Positions 1-5,172 of a stretch of DNA of 5,172 nucleotides are shown here, piece after piece. The translations under genes and the position numbers were made by a program. Source of the stretch: Acidobacteriota bacterium (GTDB taxonomy: Bacteria > Acidobacteriota > Blastocatellia > Pyrinomonadales > Pyrinomonadaceae). Under the pieces are notes generated by a model, which was not told the origin of the DNA, made no database searches, and was given only the letters and a program-made list of their open reading frames with translations. Position 1 is the stretch's first letter; every line of letters starts with the position of its first letter. The stretch covers positions 1 to 5,172 of the forward strand of contig JADYZI010000287.1 of NCBI GenBank assembly GCA_020853255.1. Reading direction: 5' to 3'.

Positions 1-170
1 CCGAGAATGAGATGCTTGAACAGCGGATCCAGGCCGTTACCGGCAACAACTTGTCGCTACAGGAGCAGATACATTATTTGAAAAACGATCCGGATACGGT
101 CGCCCGCGAAGTAAGAAAATTCGGGCTTCGCCGATCAAATGAAAAAGTTTCCGTGCAGACGAACAAATAA
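1..170 (+). CDS. Septum formation initiator (FtsB/DivIC-like), 3' end only
   Basis: The last 55 codons of a gene are open from the window edge (codons begin at base 3) to a TAA at 168-170. The peptide begins ENEMLEQRIQ, continues through an acidic and hydrophobic heptad-like stretch, and then reads IHYLKNDPDTVAREVRKFGL. This matches the C-terminal half of FtsB/DivIC proteins, where a coiled coil is followed by a short 'L..D...E..AR..LGL' segment and a polar tail. These are small single-pass membrane proteins of the divisome that work with FtsL and FtsQ/DivIB; the membrane segment would lie left of the window. The usual tail motif (GE followed by hydrophobics) is replaced by a polar end, RRSNEKVSVQTNK. 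The call rests on pattern and length. Another short coiled-coil protein is possible but less likely. Confidence 0.7.
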   Translation, partial: ENEMLEQRIQAVTGNNLSLQEQIHYLKNDPDTVAREVRKFGLRRSNEKVSVQTNK

Positions 171-268
171 GCGGAGAAGTTTGTTCGCCAGCACATTTCC
201 AACCCCATAATTACCGCCTTTTGCCTATCAACTCCGCGTTCCTTCAGGAAAACCTTCCAAAAACAATC
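171..268. other. Intergenic spacer without gene
   Basis: I see no coding region here between the division gene and the terminator hairpin. The stretch is the 3' untranslated part of the FtsB/DivIC-like transcript. Confidence 0.5.
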
Positions 269-311
269 TGCGGCTTGTGAATTCCAGAATCACAAGCCGC
301 ACCACATTTTT
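269..311. terminator. Bidirectional intrinsic terminator
   Basis: TGCGGCTTGTGA (269-280) pairs perfectly with TCACAAGCCGCA (290-301), giving a 12-bp stem around a 9-base loop. On the plus strand the stem is followed by CCACA and five T (307-311). On the minus strand it is followed by GATTG and a run of five T (complement of 259-263). It therefore can end both the plus-strand division gene (stop at 170) and the minus-strand synthetase gene (stop at 376), which converge on it. Confidence 0.85.
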
Positions 312-375
312 AAAGCTAAAAAAGATTCAGGTGTTCAAGAGGATTTCCTCGGTGCTTCCTTGCATCGAACTACTC

Positions 376-3291
376 TCATTTGTTTGTCTCGCGTATCTCA
401 TCGACTGCCTTCGGATTTTCAAGCGACGAAAGATCTCCAGGGTCTTCGTTCAGATAGGCCGACCTTATTACTCGCCGCATTATTTTGGCATTGCGGGTTT
501 TGGGGAGGGCGGAGACGAAATGGATCTTTGACGGGGTGAGCGGCTTGCCCATATCGCGGGCAACGAGGGCTTTTAGCTCCTTTTGAAGCACATCCGCCGA
601 GTCGGATACACTCCCTACCGGTCGTGTTTCTGCCTTTTTCTCTGTGTCTCTGCGTCTTTGTGGTGAGGAATCCGACAAAACGCAGAACGCCACCATCGCC
701 GTGCCTTTTGTTTCGTCGGGGACGCCGATGACGGCTGCTTCGGTCACGAGCGGGTGCGAGACGAGGATGCTTTCGACCTCGGCGGGGCCGACTCGTTTGC
801 CGGCGACCTTTAGCGTGTCGTCGCTGCGGCCGAGGATGAACCAGTGGCCGTCCGCGTCGCGCATTGCCCAATCACCGTGGACCCAGATGTTCTTGAATCG
901 GCTCCAGTAAGTTTCGAGGTAACGTTCCTTTTCCTGCCAAAATCCGCGGGCCATTCCGATCCAAGGCTGCTTGATGACGAGTTCGCCAACCTCGCCGGGC
1001 TTAACTGGTTCACCGTTCTCGTCGAAAATATCCACGTCCATTCCGGGACATGGTGCTGGAAATGAACACGGCTTTATCGGCAGCAACGGATTGCCCATCA
1101 AAATGCCGCCCGCGATCTCGGTGCCGCCGGAGTAGTTGATGATCGGCAGCTTTGAATTGCCTACTTTTTCGAACAGCCACCACCAAGGGGCCGGATTCCA
1201 CGGCTCACCGGTCGAAGCGAAGATGCGCAAACTGCTGAGGTCGTGGCGTTGATGCGGCGGTGGAACGCGGACACTCTTGTCCGCAATCGCCGGTTCCTCC
1301 GGCGTAGGTGGCGCGGGTTTCGCGGGCTCTTGAGTAATGTGCTGTCCGTTCGGGCCGTAGCGGCCCTCATTGCGGACAGGAGTGTCCGCGTTCCGTTCTT
1401 CGTGTGCCGCCAAAGCCCGCACAAGCGTCGGTGAGATACCGAGGACCTCGACCTTGTGCTTGGCGCAAAATTCCCACATGCGGTCCGGCGTTGGGTAATC
1501 GGGTGCGCCGTCGTAGATGCAGATCGTCGCGCCGTTGATCAGCGCTCCGTAGATCAGCCACGGGCCCATCATCCAACCGATGTCGGTGTACCAGCAGATC
1601 CGCGTCCCACGTCCGACGTCCGTCCCAAACGCCATGTCCTGCGCCGCCTTGATCGGAAAACTCGCATGAGTATGCGCAATGCCCTTCGGCTTGCCCGTCG
1701 TGCCGGAGGTGTAAAGGATTATGAGCGGGTCTTCGGCGGAGGTAGGTTCGGCGAATTGCAGATCTTGCCATTCATCATCAGGAACAGCTAGGAATTGATA
1801 ACTTAATAAGTCGCTCCACTTGATGTACCTCTCATTTGGAAATTGAATATTCGACCAGGGACTTGTTACACAGACAGCCTTTTTGATGGTAGGGCACCTC
1901 TCAACAGCTAGTCTCGCAGTATCAAATGCATGCACGGCCTTGCCGCGCCGGTCGAAACTCTCACATGTGAAGAGAGCTTTCGCTCGTACGGCGTTCATTC
2001 GACTAGCGATAGCTTCCACGCCGTATCCTGAGAACACGGGAACCGCAATCGCTCCGATTCGATTGATGGCAAGAAGCGCTACGACGGTATCAATTGCCAT
2101 AGGCATGTGGATCGCGATGGCGTCACCTTTGTCGAGTCCATTGAAACGTAGACCGCTTGCGATAGATTCCACATCAATGAGTAGTTCTTCGTAGGTCTTA
2201 TACCAGTTTGAATGGTCCTCCGCTTCATAGATAACCGCCGGTTGGTCTTTCATCTCGTCCGTTTGCCAGCGGTCGAGGCACATTTCGGTAATGTTTAGGC
2301 CGGCGGATGGAACGCGGACACTCTTGTCCGCAATCGCCGGTTCCTCCGGCGAAGCTGGCTTTGATTCGTCGATCGCTTGAGCGGTTCGCGGCCCGTTCGG
2401 GCCGAAGCGGCCCTCATTGCGGACAAGAGTGTCCGCGTTCCGACTGGCGCTGCTGAACTTCCAGTCTTCCGGCTCCGAACACAAGCCTGCCTTAACGGGA
2501 TTCTTATGGATATATCGGACCGTCTTGTGGAAATGCTCAGCGTCGCGTATGTAGCGGTCGAAGTAATCCGGCTGCCAAACGGAGCCGTACCGGCCGAGCA
2601 ACTGGTTTATTCTCCGGGCGGAGACACCTTTTATCCGCTTCATTATTGCCGGGATCGCATGGCCATCCTGGGGGCGTAGGAGAATGTGTGCATGATTCGG
2701 CATTACGACCCAACTGAACACTATACAACTCCGGCTACCTTCATTGAGTATTGTTTCGCTCACAATGTCCGCCACCCGTGCATCTTTCATGAGGCATTCG
2801 CCGATGCCCTGGTCCAGGTACTCCTCCACCCGTTTTCTATATTCTCGCGAAGGGTTCGAGAGTTTTTCATGTTCCAGTTCGAGTTTGAGTTTGCGAAGGA
2901 CCGATTGCGGAAGCGAATCGGCGAGCCGGAAGGTGATGAACTGTGTCGTCCCGCCATCGAAGTGGGGCAGGAATCCTCGCGTGTGCCAGCCCTTTCGGGC
3001 TTCGCCCTCATTGCGGACAAGAGTGTCCGCGTTCCGTTCGAACCAATTCGGAAACTCAATCCCGCTCGATGTATCAAGCAGCTTTTCGTATGGCGGGTCG
3101 AATTTGATGTCGAGGAATTTCAGAACCTCTTCGGTAAACTTCTCGACATCGCGGATCGAGAATTCGTAAAGCTCGCTCCAGGTCGAGACGCCGACCTGTT
3201 TCATAAAGCGCATTAGCTGCGAGCGTTCGAAAACTTCGGGCGTTGGTGTCCAGGCAACAGGTTGGTTTTCGAGGAGGTTTGTGTCGTCCAT
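376..3291 (-). CDS. AMP-forming acyl/acetyl-CoA synthetase with three in-frame insertions, one of them a transposase
   Basis: ANL-superfamily enzyme expected to activate a short carboxylic acid with ATP and CoA in the cytoplasm. Numbering from the ATG at 3289-3291 (971 residues): residues 1-85 are the acetyl-CoA-synthetase-type N-terminal domain ([10 protein letters not shown] to FPNWF); 86-328 is a REP/RAYT insertion; 329-632 resumes with [11 protein letters not shown] and carries the P-loop [11 protein letters not shown] (527-537); 633-677 is a solo REP insertion; then STGEPWNP (693-700), YSGGTE (720-725), HGDW (805-808) and [13 protein letters not shown] (821-833). Residues about 874-897 are a third repeat-derived insertion; [11 protein letters not shown] follows, with the catalytic lysine at 936. 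Removing the insertions leaves about 659 residues, the family norm. Substrate is unknown: YSGGTE differs from the WQTETGG of classical Acs. Start is uncertain. ATG at 3354 (21 residues longer) has a weak GGGA-like site; I prefer 3291 because family similarity begins just after it and it leaves room for a divergent promoter. Whether the chimera is active is unknown. Confidence 0.85.
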   Translation of the reverse strand: MDDTNLLENQPVAWTPTPEVFERSQLMRFMKQVGVSTWSELYEFSIRDVEKFTEEVLKFLDIKFDPPYEKLLDTSSGIEFPNWFERNADTLVRNEGEARKGWHTRGFLPHFDGGTTQFITFRLADSLPQSVLRKLKLELEHEKLSNPSREYRKRVEEYLDQGIGECLMKDARVADIVSETILNEGSRSCIVFSWVVMPNHAHILLRPQDGHAIPAIMKRIKGVSARRINQLLGRYGSVWQPDYFDRYIRDAEHFHKTVRYIHKNPVKAGLCSEPEDWKFSSASRNADTLVRNEGRFGPNGPRTAQAIDESKPASPEEPAIADKSVRVPSAGLNITEMCLDRWQTDEMKDQPAVIYEAEDHSNWYKTYEELLIDVESIASGLRFNGLDKGDAIAIHMPMAIDTVVALLAINRIGAIAVPVFSGYGVEAIASRMNAVRAKALFTCESFDRRGKAVHAFDTARLAVERCPTIKKAVCVTSPWSNIQFPNERYIKWSDLLSYQFLAVPDDEWQDLQFAEPTSAEDPLIILYTSGTTGKPKGIAHTHASFPIKAAQDMAFGTDVGRGTRICWYTDIGWMMGPWLIYGALINGATICIYDGAPDYPTPDRMWEFCAKHKVEVLGISPTLVRALAAHEERNADTPVRNEGRYGPNGQHITQEPAKPAPPTPEEPAIADKSVRVPPPHQRHDLSSLRIFASTGEPWNPAPWWWLFEKVGNSKLPIINYSGGTEIAGGILMGNPLLPIKPCSFPAPCPGMDVDIFDENGEPVKPGEVGELVIKQPWIGMARGFWQEKERYLETYWSRFKNIWVHGDWAMRDADGHWFILGRSDDTLKVAGKRVGPAEVESILVSHPLVTEAAVIGVPDETKGTAMVAFCVLSDSSPQRRRDTEKKAETRPVGSVSDSADVLQKELKALVARDMGKPLTPSKIHFVSALPKTRNAKIMRRVIRSAYLNEDPGDLSSLENPKAVDEIRETNK
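601..676 (-). repeat. Dispersed repeat inserted in frame in the C-terminal domain of the synthetase
   Basis: On the minus strand the core reads ACCACAAAGACGCAGAGACA and continues CAGAGAAAAAGG. I recognise this type of 'CACAAAGACGCAGAGACACAGAG' sequence as a dispersed repeat found in many environmental bacterial genomes. A 7-bp inverted repeat, GTCGGAT (601-607) and ATCCGAC (670-676), brackets it. It contributes the low-complexity basic peptide [19 protein letters not shown] between the strand ending AFCVLSD and the helix [12 protein letters not shown], a loop that varies in length among acyl-CoA synthetases. Exact boundaries are an estimate, since 76 bp is not a multiple of three and the net addition appears to be about 72 bp. 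Confidence 0.65.
1262..1394 (-). repeat. Solo REP pair (BIME-like), 133 bp, inserted in frame in the synthetase
   Basis: Two 26-base arms in inverted orientation, 1262-1287 and 1369-1394, match except for one base. Each arm holds the hairpin GCGGACA-CTCT-TGTCCGC or a one-base variant. Just inside the left arm is a second hairpin, CGCCGG-TTCCT-CCGGCG (1288-1304). The first 44 bases (1261-1304) are identical to 2308-2351, the right third is nearly identical, and about 40 central bases differ although total length is the same. In the protein it reads [11 protein letters not shown] to ADKSVRVP, placed between [10 protein letters not shown] and [10 protein letters not shown]. Relatives have only a few residues there, so this is an added segment in a surface-type loop before the STGEPWNP block. 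Confidence 0.9.
2309..2441 (-). repeat. REP pair (BIME-like) downstream of the RAYT domain
   Basis: Perfect 26-base inverted arms at 2309-2334 and 2416-2441. Each holds the hairpin GCGGACA-CTCT-TGTCCGC (2314-2331 and its mirror at 2419-2436). Internal hairpins are CGCCGG-TTCCT-CCGGCG (2335-2351) and GGCCCGTTCGGGCC (2390-2403). The peptide it encodes runs [11 protein letters not shown] to ADKSVRVP, closely parallel to the solo copy in the same gene. Confidence 0.92.
2443..3003 (-). CDS. REP-associated tyrosine transposase (RAYT, Y1/IS200-like) as an internal domain
   Basis: About 187 residues, the usual size of a whole RAYT, lie in the same frame as the surrounding synthetase. The segment opens with [15 protein letters not shown] and [13 protein letters not shown], the classic RAYT N-terminus. 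It continues with [11 protein letters not shown], which contains the HUH metal-binding histidines (residues 200 and 202 of the 971-residue protein). [16 protein letters not shown] follows with tyrosines 243 and 247, then [11 protein letters not shown], and it ends with PEDWKFSS. The nucleophilic tyrosine should be one of those at 243, 247 or 260; I cannot fix which. There is no ATG, GTG or TTG in frame near its N-terminus and no stop at its C-terminus, so as written it can only be made as part of the chimera. The only nearby ATG, in the REP arm, is in another frame. The motifs look undamaged, suggesting recent insertion or retained function. Confidence 0.88.
2988..3035 (-). repeat. Single REP arm upstream of the RAYT domain
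   Basis: Bases 3010-3035 are identical to the right arm of the pair at 2416-2441. The adjacent AGCCCTTTCGGGCT hairpin (2988-3001) corresponds in position to the GGCCCGTTCGGGCC hairpin of the full pairs. This is half of the palindromic unit, placed immediately 5' of the transposase coding stretch, as expected for a RAYT flanked by its cognate REPs. Confidence 0.88.
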
Positions 3292-3375
3292 AGGGCATTC
3301 GAAATCTATTGAATCGCCGGGCGCAAATCGGCTAACATTATCTTGGCCCGCCATTTTCCCGCTTGTCTGCATTAT
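3292..3375. promoter_or_regulatory. Divergent intergenic region, candidate promoters
   Basis: This 84-base gap lies between the divergent synthetase (-) and membrane-protein (+) genes and should hold their promoters. On the minus strand a perfect TATAAT lies at 3371-3376 and a GATAAT at 3337-3342, the latter about 45 bases before the preferred synthetase start. Neither has a convincing -35 partner at normal spacing, and promoter consensus in this lineage is uncertain. If the synthetase actually starts at 3354 the gap shrinks to 21 bases. Confidence 0.3.
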
Positions 3376-3894
3376 ATGAAAAAGACGATAGAAGCCGAAG
3401 ACCTCAGAGATATGAATTTTGCCGCTCCATTGGAGCCGCTGCCCGCCGCAATCGCGCCGCATGCGAGTTCGTACGCGATCGGACCGCTCTCTGATCAACC
3501 GGAGTTGACGGTTCTCGATACCATTCTGAAAACCGTGAAATGGGTGTTTCTATTTCTCCCTGGTGCCCTCGCCATACATTGCTGTGTAATGATGTCCTCA
3601 CTTTTTGTCCTGAGCGGAAACTGGCCTGAGGGAATGCTCCTCGAATTATTTGGGGCTCTGATGATCTATTCGTTCCTCGTGCTGCTGGGTTTAGGCCGGC
3701 TTAGTGACCTCCGGTATTGGAAGGTCGTCGGAGCGATATTGTCGTCGAGCATTTTATTGACCGTTGTTTGTCAAATATTTTCGATCCTTACGGGTTACGA
3801 TTATTTTGGCTGGGGAATGCTGCTAACGGCACCAATAACTATTATGTTTGCCCAGTTTATAAAGCTCCGATTGGATAATGACGAATCTATTTAA
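3376..3894 (+). CDS. Small four-helix membrane protein of unknown function
   Basis: The 172-residue protein is not one I recognise. An N-terminal polar and proline/alanine-rich stretch of about 54 residues (likely cytoplasmic, no signal peptide) is followed by four hydrophobic segments at about 56-80, 85-107, 115-138 and 145-163. It ends in a short charged tail, [10 protein letters not shown]. Loops are short, with an LSDLRYWK turn between segments 2 and 3. I see no catalytic or ligand motif. I chose ATG at 3376. An upstream TTG at 3343 overlaps the divergent gene's leader, and an internal ATG at 3412 is preceded by AGAGA and cannot be excluded. No terminator follows, so read-through toward the dehydrogenase gene 121 bases downstream is possible. 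Confidence 0.7.
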   Translation: MKKTIEAEDLRDMNFAAPLEPLPAAIAPHASSYAIGPLSDQPELTVLDTILKTVKWVFLFLPGALAIHCCVMMSSLFVLSGNWPEGMLLELFGALMIYSFLVLLGLGRLSDLRYWKVVGAILSSSILLTVVCQIFSILTGYDYFGWGMLLTAPITIMFAQFIKLRLDNDESI

Positions 3895-4015
3895 GGCGAA
3901 GCCGATCCAATACTGAAACGGCGGACGCAAAATGGTCGGTCGTTTTTGTTTGTAGAATCATCCGCCCTAATTTGCTCAAATTCGCGTATGAACCCATAAT
4001 CCCTGAAACACGATT

Positions 4016-4801
4016 ATGGTGGAACGATCGAATCCGGCCCTGCCTTCTAACCTCTTTGAGGGAAAAACCGCGATTATCACAGGCGCATCGCGCGGCGTTG
4101 GTCGGGCGACCGCCTTGCGGCTTGCCGAGGGCGGAGCGAATGTTGTCATCAATTATCTGAAGAGTGAAGAAGATGCTCTGGATGTGGTCGGGCTGTGCCA
4201 AAACAAAGGTGTCGAAGCGATAGCAGTGCAGGCGGATGTTTCGGACCTGGTCGAGGCTCAGAAGCTGGCGCGGCAGGCGTTAGAACGATTTGGGCGGATC
4301 GACCTGCTTGTATGCAACGCGGGAATTTGGGAAGGAGCGCCGATCGAGGACATGACCGAAGAGGTTTGGAATAAAGTCCTCAACACAAACCTGAAATCAG
4401 CCTGGGCGATGACGAAGGCGTGTGTGCCGGCGATAAAGAAGCAGGCAAGCGGTGCGATCGTGATGGTCTCGTCCACGGCCGGCCAGCGGGGCGAAGCGAA
4501 TTATTCGAACTACGCCGCGTCAAAGGGTGGTCAAATTTCATTTACGAAAGCGCTTGCTTCTGAGCTTTGTCCGAAAATTCGTGTTAACGCCGTCGCTCCT
4601 GGGTGGATCGAAACCGCAATGGTGCGTCCGGTTTTTGAAGATGAGGATTATAAGCAGACCGTTTTGAATTCGATCCCATTAAACCGTATGGCCGCAACCG
4701 ACGATATTGCACTCGCGATATGTTTTTTGCTCTCCGACTGGTCGCGGCACATCACCGGAGAAGTGCTTAACATCAACGGCGGAGCGGTTTTGTGCGGGTA
4801 G
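4016..4801 (+). CDS. Short-chain dehydrogenase/reductase, FabG-like
   Basis: A 261-residue classical SDR, full length for the family. It has the Rossmann glycine motif TGASRGVGR (22-30), the adenine-site ADVSD (73-77), and the structural NAG (101-103). The catalytic tetrad is Asn125 (NTNLKS), Ser153 (VSSTAG), Tyr166 and Lys170 (YAASK). PGWIET (195-200) and the C-terminal ITGEVLNINGG complete the fold. The basic residue inside the glycine motif and the NYLKSEE stretch after the second strand favour NADP(H). It probably reduces a keto group or oxidises an alcohol; 3-oxoacyl-ACP reductase is the nearest family label, but sequence alone does not give the substrate and no fatty-acid synthesis genes are nearby. 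The first 15 residues before FEGKTAIITG are a short extension. No strong ribosome binding site precedes the ATG. Confidence 0.9.
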   Translation: MVERSNPALPSNLFEGKTAIITGASRGVGRATALRLAEGGANVVINYLKSEEDALDVVGLCQNKGVEAIAVQADVSDLVEAQKLARQALERFGRIDLLVCNAGIWEGAPIEDMTEEVWNKVLNTNLKSAWAMTKACVPAIKKQASGAIVMVSSTAGQRGEANYSNYAASKGGQISFTKALASELCPKIRVNAVAPGWIETAMVRPVFEDEDYKQTVLNSIPLNRMAATDDIALAICFLLSDWSRHITGEVLNINGGAVLCG

Positions 4802-4914
4802 GCAGGTTCTATAAGATCCGCGAAATTGCTTGCATTGTTTCGTACCGCAGACGATCGATCGCGGTGAGTCGATCTGATCGTGTCCTAACATATTGATGCT
4901 CGGCTCAAATTGTA

Positions 4915-4979
4915 TCCTTGGTGTTTCTTTGCGGCCGTTGCGGCATTGCGTGAAACCAGGTGTTAGCTAACGCCAAGGA
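4915..4979. repeat. Imperfect inverted repeat of a dispersed-repeat type
   Basis: TCCTTGGTG (4915-4923) pairs with CGCCAAGGA (4971-4979) with one G-T mismatch. Between them lie TTTGCGGCCGTTGCGGC and a perfect palindrome, GTTAGCTAAC (4962-4971). CGCCAAGGACGCCAAG (4971-4986) on the right resembles 'CTTGGCGTCCTTGGCG' repeats that I know from intergenic regions of environmental bacteria. No T-run follows, so I do not call it a terminator. Confidence 0.45.
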
Positions 4980-5051
4980 CGCCAAGTAGAAACCCGGCAC
5001 CATTCGATCAGAACTCCACCAATATTCTCGAACCGCTGCGTATGACTGTTA

Positions 5052-5102
5052 TTAGCAAATGAAGATGTCCTATTTTGTTAGCACATCAAATGTCCGGTTT
5101 TG
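5052..5102. repeat. Tandem direct repeat, possible insertion-sequence end
   Basis: TTAGCAAATGAAGATGTCC with its tail TATTTTG (5052-5077) is followed directly by TTAGCACATCAAATGTCC with tail GGTTTTG (5078-5102). The two copies of 26 and 25 bases differ by a one-base gap and a few substitutions. Adjacent direct repeats containing ATGTCCnnTTTTG resemble transposase-binding sites at the ends of IS21- or IS481-type elements, whose genes would lie to the right of the window. No transposase gene is visible here, so the mobile-element reading is inference. Confidence 0.4.
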
Positions 5103-5172
5103 GTTTTAGATTTTTCTTTCATTATATTTATCCAGTAGCAGCAGAAGCTGTGGGAATGTGGGAAACTTGCGG

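Larger units (their letters stand above)
2309..3035 (-). mobile_element. REP-RAYT composite element inserted in frame in the synthetase gene
   Basis: The unit is bounded on both sides by the same outward sequence GGAACGCGGACAC in inverted orientation. On the minus strand it runs: one REP arm (3035-3010), a small AGCCCTTTCGGGCT hairpin (3001-2988), a complete RAYT coding stretch, and a full 133-bp REP pair (2441-2309). With one extra base on each side (2308-3036) it is 729 bp, divisible by three; the solo copy at 1261-1395 is 135 bp, also divisible by three. It separates FPNWF from [11 protein letters not shown], residues that lie almost side by side in related synthetases. RAYTs are single-strand HUH nucleases known to accompany and probably spread REP sequences. 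No obvious long target duplication is visible, as expected for that class. Confidence 0.88.
4802..5172. other. Gene-free stretch with repeats
   Basis: I find no credible coding region after the dehydrogenase stop. The stretch has no clear intrinsic terminator. It contains an inverted repeat (4915-4979) and a tandem direct repeat (5052-5102), followed by an A+T-rich segment and a distinctive AGAAGCTGTGGGAATGTGGG tract (5140-5159) at the window end. It looks like repeat-rich flank, perhaps the edge of an insertion sequence. Confidence 0.5.

Noticed and set aside
277..531. Plus-strand open frame of 84 codons
   Set aside because: It begins inside the terminator hairpin and overlaps the synthetase 3' end in antisense. 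It has no recognisable domain or ribosome binding site.
1262..3035. CRISPR array
   Set aside because: The repeats are few, widely spaced, palindromic and embedded in a coding frame; there is no regular repeat-spacer pattern.
2787..3077. Minus-strand ATG frame starting within or near the REP arm as a RAYT start
   Set aside because: It is in a different frame from the transposase motifs, so it cannot be the RAYT start without a frameshift.
2377..3216. Plus-strand open frames opposite the RAYT and the synthetase N-terminus
   Set aside because: They are antisense shadows of a strongly supported coding region, and their peptides match no family I know.
376..3291. Synthetase as a broken pseudogene
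   Set aside because: The insertions keep the frame, no stop or frameshift is seen, and every key motif is present, so interruption alone does not justify a pseudogene call.
3953..3958. TAGAAT as a -10 box for the dehydrogenase
   Set aside because: No acceptable -35 hexamer lies at normal spacing, and such hexamers occur often by chance.
4844..4863. CCGC...GCGG with CGATCGATCG as a terminator for the dehydrogenase
   Set aside because: The stem is short and imperfect, and no run of T follows.

Overview
The window looks like bacterial chromosome of moderate G+C. The dispersed palindromic repeats, the REP-type transposase and the style of the metabolic enzyme resemble environmental Acidobacteriota (Blastocatellia-like) genomes. 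That placement rests on pattern memory only and is tentative.

Layout from left to right: the 3' end of a FtsB/DivIC-like cell-division gene (+) ends at 170. A strong bidirectional terminator hairpin (269-301) separates it from a long convergent gene on the minus strand (376-3291). That gene encodes an AMP-forming acyl/acetyl-CoA synthetase interrupted by three in-frame insertions. A short divergent gap leads to a small four-helix membrane protein (+, 3376-3894), then a FabG-like short-chain dehydrogenase (+, 4016-4801). The last 370 bases hold no gene, only repeats: an inverted repeat (4915-4979) and a tandem direct repeat (5052-5102) that may be the edge of an insertion sequence running off the window.

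The standout is the synthetase gene. Without its insertions it would be about 659 residues, normal for acetyl-CoA synthetases, and all adenylation motifs are intact. Insertion 1 (about 2308-3036) is a complete REP-associated tyrosine transposase (RAYT) flanked by REP palindromes. It has no stop codon and no evident start of its own, so it is read through as an internal domain between the N-terminal domain and the AMP-binding core. Insertion 2 (about 1261-1395) is a solo 133-bp REP pair with the same outer ends, in the same frame. Insertion 3 (about 601-676) is a different dispersed repeat in a loop of the C-terminal domain. All three preserve frame and fall between conserved blocks. This resembles the protein-coding palindromic elements of Rickettsia, with the unusual addition of the transposase itself being carried in frame.

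The genes do not form an obvious single pathway. The two plus-strand genes on the right may be co-transcribed, but a 121-bp gap separates them.
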